A stretch of DNA of 5,604 bases from Verrucomicrobiota bacterium (GCA_023446865.1 JAEXPL010000448.1:1-5604); one strand, 5' to 3'. Counted from the first letter of the stretch, positions 1-5,604 are shown. Made by a program: numbers and translations. The notes: generated from the sequence alone by a model not told the origin.

Positions 1-90
1 TCACCCGGCCTGCTCCGCCAAGGCTTCGCAGTCCCGGAGTACTTGTAGCCCGACGAAGCTTCAGCGAAGGCGGGAGGGTTCGCCCTTGCG
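1..90. repeat. Probable dispersed palindromic (REP-like) repeat downstream of creD
   Basis: This stretch follows the creD stop and has no credible gene. It contains a palindrome-rich block at about 45-75: outer arms CCCG and CGGG enclose the 8-base palindrome GAAGCTTC and a small CTTC-AGC-GAAG hairpin. Next to it is a short AGGG-TTCG-CCCT hairpin (about 75-86), 5 bases from the creD stop. A second AAGGCTTC-type core lies near 20-27. Blocks of this style (GTAGCCCGACGAAGCTTC and similar) are, as I recall, repeated many times in Opitutaceae-like genomes, but a single window cannot prove copy number. It may also serve as the 3' end of the creD transcript. An in-frame TGA complement at 1-3 has no meaning by itself. 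Confidence 0.45.
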
Positions 91-1494
91 TCATCGCCCG
101 CCGTACCAGTCGATCTTGCGCGTCGCCCACATGCCCACGCCGAGGAGGACGAAGAGCGCCGCCGTGCCCGCGAGCAGCGCGTAATCCTGCAGCTGCAGGA
201 TGAAGTAGAGGTACGCGTAGGTGCCGGCCAGCCCGCCGCCGACGATCCCGCAGCGTTTCCCGGTCTTCAGCACGCTCGCGCTGTAGCCGGTCACCAACGC
301 CGTGCTCGCCGCGCCCGCGATCCCGTACGCCAACCCGGCCGCCGCGAACTCGCTGAGCGCCAGATAGCCGAGGAAGAACAGCACCAGCGCCCCGCCGACC
401 ATCAGGTACTGGAGCGGGTGGATGCGCAGCTTCGCGGTGACCTCGAAGAGGAAGAAGTTCGCGAACACGAGCACCAGGAAGAGCACGCCGTACTTGATCG
501 CGCGCTCGACCAGCCGGTAGGCGTCGACCGGCTGCAGCAGCGTCACATCGACCGCCGAGCCGGTGAGCTGGTGCCACTCGACCTCGGCCTGGCCGGCGCC
601 GTCGGTCCATTGCTGCGGGTAACCGCGACCAAAATACGACTGCTCCCACGTGGCGGTGAAACCCTCCGGCCCGACCTCGCGTCGCGCCGGCAGCGCCGCC
701 CCGCCGAAGCTGGGATCGGCCCAGCTCGAACGCAGGGTCACGCGGCTCTGCGCGCCCACCGGCGCCACCGCGAGCCGCGCGCTGCCCTGCAGGTTCATCT
801 CGAGCGCGAAGCTCACGCCGGCGGCGCCGGTCGCGGCGTCGAGCGGCACAGCCGCCTCGAGCGTCTCGGCGAAGCCGTTGCGCGGCGAGCCGGGCTCGAG
901 TTTCACTGTCGCGCCCGCCCAGCGCACCTCGGGCGCCGCCCGCAGCCCGCGCGGATAGGTGAGCGACACCAGCAGGCGGGCCTTCGCCCAGTCGTAGCAC
1001 GCGCTCTCGATGCCGATCGCTGCCGGCGCCGGCTGGAAGCGGCCCTGCACGGCCAGCTTCGTCTCGTAGACCGGAATGGTGAAAATACCGCGGTGGCGCA
1101 GCGAGGGATCGAGCTGCCCCGACACGTCGAGCTCGGCCGGGAGGAAATAGGCCCACGCCCGCACCGTGCGCACCTCCTCGGTCCGCACCGGCACGCCGCG
1201 CGCGTCGCGCACTTCGTTGACGGTCTTGCTCGCGTAGGTGAACGGCACCGCCAGCACCGGCCCGACCAGCGACTGCTCGCCGCCCCAGGTGCGGGCGATC
1301 TCGGTGCGCGCCTCCTCGCGGAAGCCGAGGCGCTCCTGCCGCACGCCGTCGATGAGCAGCAGGGCGATCCAGAGCAGGCCGATGAGCACGCCGATGGCGA
1401 GCAGCTTGAGCCCGGTGGCGGGCAGCTTGGAGTTGTTCGTCGGGGTGGCAGCGGCGGCGGGGAGGGGAGGCGGGAGGACGGGAGGAGTTTCCAT
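91..1494 (-). CDS. creD: CreD, inner-membrane cell-envelope integrity protein
   Basis: The product has 467 residues; E. coli CreD has about 450. CreD is an inner-membrane protein of the Cre regulon. Its overexpression or loss alters envelope integrity, colicin E2 tolerance and beta-lactam response, but its biochemical activity is unknown. The protein has a Pro/Ala-rich N-terminus (2-20), one membrane helix (about 30-48), a large periplasmic domain (about 50-330) with the family motif VGPVLAVP (77-84), and five C-terminal helices (about 332-456). It ends in RKIDWY (459-464), which matches the E. coli RNIDWY. ERAIKYGVLF (330-339) and IHPLQYLMVG (358-367) are also family-like. The ATG at 1494 was chosen because the open frame upstream (to 1641) runs through the cre-tag repeats and shows no homology. 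No Shine-Dalgarno sequence is visible, so the start could be leaderless. Unlike E. coli creABCD, creD is separated from creC by a protease gene. Confidence 0.95.
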   Translation of the reverse strand: METPPVLPPPLPAAAATPTNNSKLPATGLKLLAIGVLIGLLWIALLLIDGVRQERLGFREEARTEIARTWGGEQSLVGPVLAVPFTYASKTVNEVRDARGVPVRTEEVRTVRAWAYFLPAELDVSGQLDPSLRHRGIFTIPVYETKLAVQGRFQPAPAAIGIESACYDWAKARLLVSLTYPRGLRAAPEVRWAGATVKLEPGSPRNGFAETLEAAVPLDAATGAAGVSFALEMNLQGSARLAVAPVGAQSRVTLRSSWADPSFGGAALPARREVGPEGFTATWEQSYFGRGYPQQWTDGAGQAEVEWHQLTGSAVDVTLLQPVDAYRLVERAIKYGVLFLVLVFANFFLFEVTAKLRIHPLQYLMVGGALVLFFLGYLALSEFAAAGLAYGIAGAASTALVTGYSASVLKTGKRCGIVGGGLAGTYAYLYFILQLQDYALLAGTAALFVLLGVGMWATRKIDWYGGR

Positions 1495-1503
1495 GTCGCC
1501 ACG

Positions 1504-1509
1504 ATCGCA
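1504..1509 (-). promoter_or_regulatory. Tentative -10 element for creD
   Basis: TGCGAT (1509-1504) shares three of six positions with TATAAT and begins 7 bases after the last cre-tag repeat. This is roughly where an activator-dependent promoter with a missing -35 box would place it. Transcription would then begin around 1495-1498, making the creD message leaderless or nearly so, which fits the lack of a Shine-Dalgarno sequence. The match is weak and rests mainly on position. Confidence 0.2.
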
Positions 1510-1516
1510 CCGCACC

Positions 1517-1554
1517 GTGAAACCACGATGAAGCCGCCATGAAGACTCGGCGAA
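1517..1554 (-). promoter_or_regulatory. cre-tag: tandem CreB-binding direct repeats upstream of creD
   Basis: Read on the creD strand, TTCGC (1554-1550), TTCAT (1543-1539), TTCAT (1532-1528) and TTCAC (1521-1517) lie exactly 11 bases apart, each pair separated by 6 bases. The known E. coli cre-tag is TTCAC-N6-TTCAC, bound by CreB, and 11-base direct repeats are the usual target of OmpR/PhoB-type regulators. The array ends 22 bases before the creD ATG, in the order expected for an activator site. The presence of creB in the same window and the known CreB-creD link make the assignment strong. The first repeat (TTCGC) is degenerate. I found no similar array upstream of creB, the protease or the transporter. 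Confidence 0.75.
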
Positions 1555-1592
1555 AAACGCCCGGGGCCCAAGCCATCTGTAGGCCGGGTCGT

Positions 1593-1611
1593 TGGCTTTT
1601 CCGGAAAGCCA
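1593..1611 (-). other. Hairpin between the protease gene and creD
   Basis: TGGCTTT (1593-1599) and AAAGCCA (1605-1611) form a perfect 7-base stem around a 5-base loop, 37 bases past the protease stop in the direction of transcription. There is no T-run after it on the minus strand, so it is not a clear intrinsic terminator. It could still slow or protect the 3' end of the protease message. A 10-base perfect palindrome, CACCGCGGTG (1615-1624), lies between it and the protease stop. Another AAGCCA copy at 1570-1575 gives an alternative partner for 1593-1598. Confidence 0.35.
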
Positions 1612-1648
1612 CCTCACCGCGGTGGCCCACAACCACCCCATGAGCCGC

Positions 1649-2599
1649 TCAGCGCCGGCGCCGCGACCACAACGCCAGACCGAGCCCCGCGACGCCCGCC
1701 AGCAGAGCCGTGGTCTGCGGCTCGGGGATCGCCGTGAGAATCTGCCCGCGGTAGGCGGAGAGATCGGCGAAGTAGGTCAGGTTCCCGACGACCGCGGTGT
1801 TCGTAGGCTGTCCCTGGGCCCGAAAATCACCGATGTAGTCAACGATACCAGAGAGCATCCATTCTCCATCAGAATCCTGACTGAACACCCCTCCTCCAGA
1901 GTCGCCGCTTGCTCCTTGGGCGTCGCCGTTGATCGCGTCAAATCTTGTGGCTTGGCAAATGGTGGATCGCGCACCGACCTTCAACAACACATCGCCTTCA
2001 CTAACCTTGTTTGTTCCCCAGCGGAGGGATTGCGACGAATCGCTGGCGTGGTAATAGCCGATCGCATCTGCCCCCACTGGGGAGACCGTCGACCATGTGG
2101 TGCCTGCAACATCCCAACCGACAAGAGACGACCTTCGGTTGTACCCGTTCCCGATCATCGTTACCGACGTATTCAACTCCAGTTGCGCGCTTGAGATCCG
2201 CAACAGCGGCATATTCAGGGGCAGCGCGTCAGGCGGAGTCGTGATCTGAAAAAGCAGAAGATCGGCTTTGGCGCCGCCGAGCGTCGTCAACTGCAGCGCC
2301 GAGTCATCAACCGCCGAATAAGTCTTACCGTTGAGTGTGAAATCATGGGCGCCGACATGCGCGGCCGTCAGAACCCAGTCCTTTCCGCCATAGTTGCCCA
2401 GGTAGACGCCCGTCGCATTGAAGGTCGAGGTCATCGCAACGAGTCCCACCCGCTCCCACGGCACACCGTAAGCCGGTGAGTCGGCGGCCGGCGCGGTCGT
2501 GTTCTGCGTGCCGTCGCCGCCATAGACGATCACCGCCCGGGCGATACAGGGCAGCACCAGGGCCGTGGCGAGGGCGAGAAGGCGTGGGAACCGGCTCAT
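1649..2599 (-). CDS. Secreted trypsin-like serine protease with PEP-CTERM sorting signal
   Basis: The product has 316 residues and looks like a chymotrypsin-fold (S1-type) endopeptidase exported by Sec and handled by an exosortase. A signal peptide (1-22) has a basic start, a hydrophobic core (7-19) and an ARA cleavage site. The probable catalytic triad is His81 in WVLTAAHV, Asp113 in ADLLLF, and Ser234 in GDSGG (232-236). The C-terminus is a standard PEP-CTERM tag: IPEP (291-294), a hydrophobic helix (about 297-311) and RRRR. Such tags are cut by exosortase, leaving the protein at the cell surface or in the matrix. Only one Cys remains after export, so it has no disulfides, unlike animal trypsins. 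The substrate is unknown. The ATG at 2599 is preceded by GGAGG only 1 base away, too close for a normal ribosome site. The coding region is clearly less GC-rich than its neighbours. Its place between creC and creD suggests an envelope role, but this is inference. Confidence 0.88.
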   Translation of the reverse strand: MSRFPRLLALATALVLPCIARAVIVYGGDGTQNTTAPAADSPAYGVPWERVGLVAMTSTFNATGVYLGNYGGKDWVLTAAHVGAHDFTLNGKTYSAVDDSALQLTTLGGAKADLLLFQITTPPDALPLNMPLLRISSAQLELNTSVTMIGNGYNRRSSLVGWDVAGTTWSTVSPVGADAIGYYHASDSSQSLRWGTNKVSEGDVLLKVGARSTICQATRFDAINGDAQGASGDSGGGVFSQDSDGEWMLSGIVDYIGDFRAQGQPTNTAVVGNLTYFADLSAYRGQILTAIPEPQTTALLAGVAGLGLALWSRRRR

Positions 2600-2691
2600 G
2601 CCTCCGGATCAAACCAACCCACCCCCGCGCGCCAAGGGCAAACCCGCCGAAACCAATCGGCCCCCATGCAACCGCCCGCCGCTTGCGGGTG

Positions 2692-2715
2692 GACCCGCTT
2701 GCCCCCAAGCGGGTC
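2692..2715 (-). other. Intergenic hairpin A (9-base stem) upstream of the protease gene
   Basis: GACCCGCTT (2692-2700) and AAGCGGGTC (2707-2715) pair perfectly around a 6-base loop. On the minus-strand transcript the loop reads GGGGGC. It lies 122 bases past the creC stop and 92 bases before the protease start. No T-run follows on the minus strand, so a factor-independent terminator is doubtful. CCGCTTGC occurs at 2679-2686 and again at 2695-2702 inside the stem, 16 bases apart, offering alternative pairing. Confidence 0.4.
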
Positions 2716-2787
2716 GATGGCGCGGCTCTCGGCGGAACCGCGATCATCCGTGGACTGGCGCTGTCCGCTGCTGCCCACATCCCTGAC

Positions 2788-2805
2788 CGCGTTGGGGGCA
2801 ACGCG
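2788..2805 (-). other. Intergenic hairpin B (6-base stem) downstream of creC
   Basis: CGCGTT (2788-2793) and AACGCG (2800-2805) pair perfectly around a 6-base loop, starting 34 bases after the creC stop. On the minus-strand transcript the loop reads GCCCCC, the exact complement of the loop of hairpin A. It could mark the 3' end of creBC mRNA, but there is no T-run. Confidence 0.4.
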
Positions 2806-2839
2806 ACCCACCTCGAAGAGGCGTCTGCACTGACTCACC

Positions 2840-4273
2840 CTACCCCGCCGCCGGCAGCCGCAGGGTCGCCCGGGCACCGCCTTCGGGCCGGTTCACCAGC
2901 TCCGCCTCGCCGCCGTGCAGATGCGCGATCTCCCGCACCAGCGACAGGCCTAGGCCCGTGCTCTTCCGGCCGGTGGCCGGTCGCTCCAGCGAGTAGAACC
3001 GCTCGAAGATCCGGGCCAGCGCATAGTCGGGAATGCCCGGCCCGGTGTCCTCGACGGCAAACTCCACGCGACGCTCGACCACGCGGGCACCGAGCGCGAC
3101 CCGGCCGCCACGCGGCGAAAACTCGACGGCGTTCTGCACCAGATTCGCCAACGCCTCGCGCAACAGCGCGCGCTCGCCGCAGACGGCGCCCGCCGCCTCC
3201 GGCGCGACCACGAGTTCGACCCCGGCCGCGCGCCCGGCGCTGCGAAAACCGTCGGCCACCTCGGCGAGCAGCGCCGCGGCCTCGATCCGCTCCGGCGCGC
3301 GCAACGCCGTGCGCGCCTCGAGCGCCGAGAGCTGCAGCAGCCGCTCGACGATCTGCTCGATGCGGCCCGACTCGGCCCGCAGGTTCTCCAGAAACCGGCG
3401 ACGCTCCACCGCTGGCATGTCCTCGCCGAGGAGCTCGGCCGCGCCGCGCACCGCCGCCAGCGGCGCCTTGATGCCGTGGGCCAGCGCCTGCGTGGTGCGC
3501 TCGACATGCCGTTTGCCCTCGAGCGACTCGCGCATCTCGGAAAAGGCCGTGCCCAGATCACGCAGGGTTCGCCCGGGCAGCGACGGCAACGGAGCCGGGC
3601 GGCCGTCGCGCACCGCGCGGGCATAGGCGGTGAGCCGTTCGAGCGGGGCGATCACCCAGTTGGCCGCGACCAACAGCGCGACCAGCAGCGCCAGCCCGCC
3701 GACGAGGGCACCGGAGAGGATGCGTCGTTGCGCTGCGGCGACGAGGGTGTTGATCGAGCGCGTCGGCTTCCCGAGCGACAGCACGCCGACGATGCGCTCG
3801 CCGCGCCGGATCGGCGCCGCGATCTGGAGCACCAGCGATTCGTTGTCGCCCGCCACCGCCTGCGTGGCGCGCGCGCCGTACTCGCCGCGGAGCGTGCGGC
3901 TCACGTCGAGCCAGCGCGAATAGTCGGCGCCCACGTCGCGCCCGCCGTCGGAGTCGAAGACCACCCGGCCCGTCGAGTCGGTGGCATAGACGCGCAGGTC
4001 GATCTGCGTTTTCCGCAACGAGTAGACCTGGGCGGTGAAGTCGCGGCTGCGCGTGTTCGCAAACGCCTCGCGCAGCGGTTCGGGGTCGACCGCGTCGCCG
4101 CGCAACTGCGTCTCCAGGAGCGCGGCCAGCAGGCGCGAGGCGTCGACGAGCGATTCCTCCATGCTCTCGAGGTAGCGCGGCTTCACCTCGTTGAGCGCGG
4201 TGCGCACGATCAGCCATTCGCCGAGGCAGAACACGGCGACGAGAAACAGCGCGAGACGCAGGCGCAGGCTCAC
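2840..4273 (-). CDS. creC: CreC, membrane sensor histidine kinase of the CreBC two-component system
   Basis: The product has 477 residues; E. coli CreC has 474. It should sense an envelope or metabolic cue and pass phosphate to CreB. Layout: membrane helix 1 (about 7-26), periplasmic sensor domain (27-186) with the CreC-like stretches VVFDSDGGRDVGADYSRW (104-121) and GVLSLGKP (163-170), helix 2 (about 187-208), HAMP linker (209-256), HisKA dimerisation domain with His266, and an ATPase domain with N box (Asn381), G1 (DTGPG 409-413), F box (FERFYS 423-428) and G2 (STGLGL 438-443). The region around PDYALARIFERFYSL (415-429) is nearly identical to E. coli CreC. The start is the GTG at 4273, overlapping the creB stop in GTGA, so translation is coupled; the frame stays open upstream through creB but that part is a shadow. 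One oddity is that the residue after His266 is Gly rather than Glu (AHGIKAPL). Confidence 0.95.
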   Translation of the reverse strand: MSLRLRLALFLVAVFCLGEWLIVRTALNEVKPRYLESMEESLVDASRLLAALLETQLRGDAVDPEPLREAFANTRSRDFTAQVYSLRKTQIDLRVYATDSTGRVVFDSDGGRDVGADYSRWLDVSRTLRGEYGARATQAVAGDNESLVLQIAAPIRRGERIVGVLSLGKPTRSINTLVAAAQRRILSGALVGGLALLVALLVAANWVIAPLERLTAYARAVRDGRPAPLPSLPGRTLRDLGTAFSEMRESLEGKRHVERTTQALAHGIKAPLAAVRGAAELLGEDMPAVERRRFLENLRAESGRIEQIVERLLQLSALEARTALRAPERIEAAALLAEVADGFRSAGRAAGVELVVAPEAAGAVCGERALLREALANLVQNAVEFSPRGGRVALGARVVERRVEFAVEDTGPGIPDYALARIFERFYSLERPATGRKSTGLGLSLVREIAHLHGGEAELVNRPEGGARATLRLPAAG

Positions 4274-5028
4274 GTTTCCTCCCGGAGCGAATAGCCCAGC
4301 CCGCGGTGGGTCTGGATCGGGTCGCTCGCCGGCGCGGCGACGCGGAGCTTGGCGCGCACGGTCTTCACGTGGGCGTCGACCGTGCGGTCGGTGGCGGAGC
4401 CGGGATCGGGCCAGGCGGCGTGCATGAGCTGGTCGCGCGTGTAGACGCGGCCTGGATGCGCGACGAGCGTGCGCAGCAGGCGGAACTCGGTCGCCGTCAG
4501 CTCGAGCGCCGCGCCCCGGTAGACGATCCGGCAACGCCCCTCGTCGACCGTCCAGACCGCTCCCGGCGCCGTCCGGACGCCTTCGGGCCGCGGCGTGATC
4601 GTACTCCCGGACTCGGCCAACGCGCCGGTGGCCTTCTCCGGAGCGGGCACCGGTCGGCGGCGCAGCACGGCCTTCACGCGGGCCGTGAGCTCGCGCGGCG
4701 AGAACGGTTTCGCGAGGTAGTCGTCGCCGCCAATCTCGAGACCGACCACGCGGTCGATCACCTCGCTGCGCGCAGTCAGGAAGATCACCGGCAGGTCCGC
4801 GTACCGGGCGCGCAACTCGCGGCAGAAGTCGAAGCCGTTGGCGTCGGGCAGGCCGACATCGAGCACCACCAGCGCGGGCAACGCGGCGGCCAGCGCCTCG
4901 CGGGCGGCGCCGGCCGTGGCGCACCACTGCGGCGCAAACCCCTCGGTGCGCAACGCGTACACGACCGTGTCGGCGATGGCGCGTTCGTCGTCGACGACGA
5001 GGATGGCGGGGTTGCTCCCATTGGGCAT
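4270..5028 (-). CDS. creB: CreB, OmpR/PhoB-family response regulator
   Basis: The product has 252 residues; E. coli CreB has 229. It is the DNA-binding partner of CreC and activates Cre genes through TTCAC-type direct repeats. The receiver domain (about 7-124) has the acidic pair Asp13-Asp14, phospho-acceptor Asp57 (VVLDVGLPD), Thr85 (FLTARSE) and Lys107 (AKPFSPRE). The winged-helix domain (about 158-250) has the CreB-like recognition segment DRTVDAHVKTVRAKL (214-228) and the ending THRGLGYSLR (240-249). The extra length is mostly a Pro/Ala-rich linker (about 125-157). The ATG at 5028 was chosen because MPNGSNPAILVVDDE gives a normal receiver N-terminus. An in-frame GTG at 5124 would add 32 residues with four evenly spaced cysteines. 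No Shine-Dalgarno sequence is visible at either start; a GCCGG-ACCGG-CCGGC hairpin (5047-5061) lies just upstream of the ATG. creA is not in the window. Confidence 0.95.
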   Translation of the reverse strand: MPNGSNPAILVVDDERAIADTVVYALRTEGFAPQWCATAGAAREALAAALPALVVLDVGLPDANGFDFCRELRARYADLPVIFLTARSEVIDRVVGLEIGGDDYLAKPFSPRELTARVKAVLRRRPVPAPEKATGALAESGSTITPRPEGVRTAPGAVWTVDEGRCRIVYRGAALELTATEFRLLRTLVAHPGRVYTRDQLMHAAWPDPGSATDRTVDAHVKTVRAKLRVAAPASDPIQTHRGLGYSLREET

Positions 5029-5347
5029 GGCGCCGTTGTGGCGGACGCCGGACCGGCCGGCAAGGGCAGGAAACGGCGCGCACTGCGGGCAGGACGCGCA
5101 GAGTCCGCACGAACCTTCCGACACGGCGCACGATTGGTGCGTGGTCTCCCCGGGCTTGGGCCGGCGTCCCTACGGTAGCTCGCCCGGTTCCATCGTGAGG
5201 ATCCGAGGAAATGCGCGGCTCCGCACAACCGCCGCTGGACACCACCAAAGCTTCCCTCTACCACCACCGCACCCCGCGGCTCCCCACCGCGCAAACCCTC
5301 GCTCCGCCCCGCCGTCTTCGGCAGCGCAACCCCGAATACACCCCGTC
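5029..5347. other. Divergent intergenic region between creB and the transporter gene
   Basis: These 319 bases should hold the promoters of both creBC (minus) and the transporter (plus). I see no convincing -35/-10 pair in either direction and no TTCAC-type cre-tag, so direct CreB autoregulation is not supported here. Visible symmetry elements are CGCAC-N5-GTGCG (5127-5141), which could be a small operator, and a 9-base inverted pair GGACGCCGG (5043-5051) and CCGGCGTCC (5161-5169), which may be chance in GC-rich DNA. The part from about 5240 to 5345 is C-rich and purine-poor on the plus strand, with no evident coding signal. Confidence 0.4.
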
Positions 5348-5604
5348 ATGTCCTCCTCCCCGTCCCCGGCCCGCGGCTGGGTTGTCACGTTCGCCGGCCT
5401 CGGCATCAACCTCGTCCTCGGTGCGCTCTACGCGTGGAGCGTCATGGGCAAGGCGCTCGTCGTGCAGTGGAAATGGGCGAAGGCCGACGCCGGCCTGCCC
5501 TTCGCGGTCTGCACCGCCGCGTTCGCGGTGATGATGATCTTCGCCGGACGCGCGCAGGACAAGATGGGGCCGCGCCGCGTCGCGCAGCTCGGCGGCCTGC
5601 TCTG
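5348..5604 (+). CDS. OFA-type major facilitator superfamily transporter, N-terminal part
   Basis: Only the first 85 residues are present; the gene runs off the window. It begins MSSSPSPARG, followed by membrane helix 1 (about 11-33) with NLVLGALYAWSV (21-32). This is the pattern of the oxalate/formate antiporter (OFA) family, which includes OxlT and E. coli YhjX. Helix 2 (about 50-66) is followed by the major-facilitator loop signature GRAQDKMGPRR (67-77), with the expected Asp71, Gly74 and Arg76. Members move small carboxylates such as oxalate, formate, pyruvate or lactate across the inner membrane; the substrate cannot be told from this fragment. The ATG at 5348 is the first start giving a normal cytoplasmic tail. 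No Shine-Dalgarno sequence precedes it. It diverges from creBC, and no cre-tag lies in between, so a shared role is not shown. Confidence 0.85.
   Translation, partial: MSSSPSPARGWVVTFAGLGINLVLGALYAWSVMGKALVVQWKWAKADAGLPFAVCTAAFAVMMIFAGRAQDKMGPRRVAQLGGLL

Noticed and set aside
418..1542. Long plus-strand frame opposite creD
   Set aside because: It is antisense to a well-supported creD and its product is a low-complexity Arg/His/Glu-rich chain without any family motif.
1495..1641. N-terminal extension of CreD by 49 residues (start at 1641)
   Set aside because: It runs across the cre-tag repeats and intergenic hairpin, shows no similarity to CreD, and would make the protein much longer than the family.
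2601..2605. GGAGG as ribosome binding site of the protease gene
   Set aside because: It lies only 1 base from the ATG, too close for normal pairing with the ribosome, and no suitable later start exists before the signal peptide.
2608..2635. Sigma-70-like promoter for the protease gene (TTGGCG, 16 bases, TTTGAT)
   Set aside because: Each box matches four of six positions, but it would place the transcript start at the ATG, and such matches are common; support is too thin to list it as a feature.
2476..3471. Long plus-strand frame opposite creC and the intergenic gap
   Set aside because: Its product is very rich in Arg, Pro and Ala with no recognisable domain, typical of the antisense frame of a GC-rich gene.
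5043..5169. 9-base inverted pair GGACGCCGG / CCGGCGTCC flanking the creB upstream region
   Set aside because: The arms are about 110 bases apart and GC-only apart from one A/T pair; chance is a sufficient explanation.
2840..5248. An 802-residue open frame fused to the CreC N-terminus
   Set aside because: The upstream part is the wrong-frame, Arg-rich shadow of creB, left open by high GC. The real CreC begins at the GTG overlapping the creB stop.

Overview
The window most likely comes from a high-GC bacterium of the Verrucomicrobiota, probably an Opitutaceae relative. This is inferred from three things: a secreted protease ending in a Verrucomicrobia-style PEP-CTERM sorting tag, GC-rich coding DNA (97 of 120 bases G or C at 3181-3300, counted by hand), and gene starts with no good Shine-Dalgarno sequence. 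A high-GC proteobacterium with exosortase cannot be excluded.

Layout, right to left on the minus strand. creB (response regulator, 4270-5028) overlaps creC (membrane sensor kinase, 2840-4273) by 4 bases in a GTGA junction. A 240-base gap with two hairpins follows. Next is a PEP-CTERM trypsin-like serine protease (1649-2599), then a 154-base gap, then creD (inner-membrane envelope protein, 91-1494). The first 90 bases hold no gene and look like a dispersed palindromic repeat. On the plus strand, diverging from creB across a 319-base gap, is the 5' end of an OFA-type major facilitator transporter (from 5348, cut by the window end).

How it fits together: CreC and CreB match the Escherichia coli CreBC pair closely, and CreD is the classic CreB-activated target. 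The best regulatory signal in the window supports this link. Just upstream of creD, on its coding strand, are TTCGC, TTCAT, TTCAT and TTCAC, each separated by exactly 6 bases. This matches the form of the E. coli cre-tag (TTCAC-N6-TTCAC). So CreB probably still controls creD here, although a lower-GC protease gene (132 of 240 bases at 1801-2040) now lies between creC and creD.

No new multi-gene system is evident. The points most worth checking are the extended cre-tag, a glycine in place of the usual acidic residue beside the phospho-accepting histidine of CreC, a hairpin pair with fully complementary loops between creC and the protease gene, and the protease itself as a possible envelope partner of the Cre response. 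Family comparisons are from memory; no database search was run.
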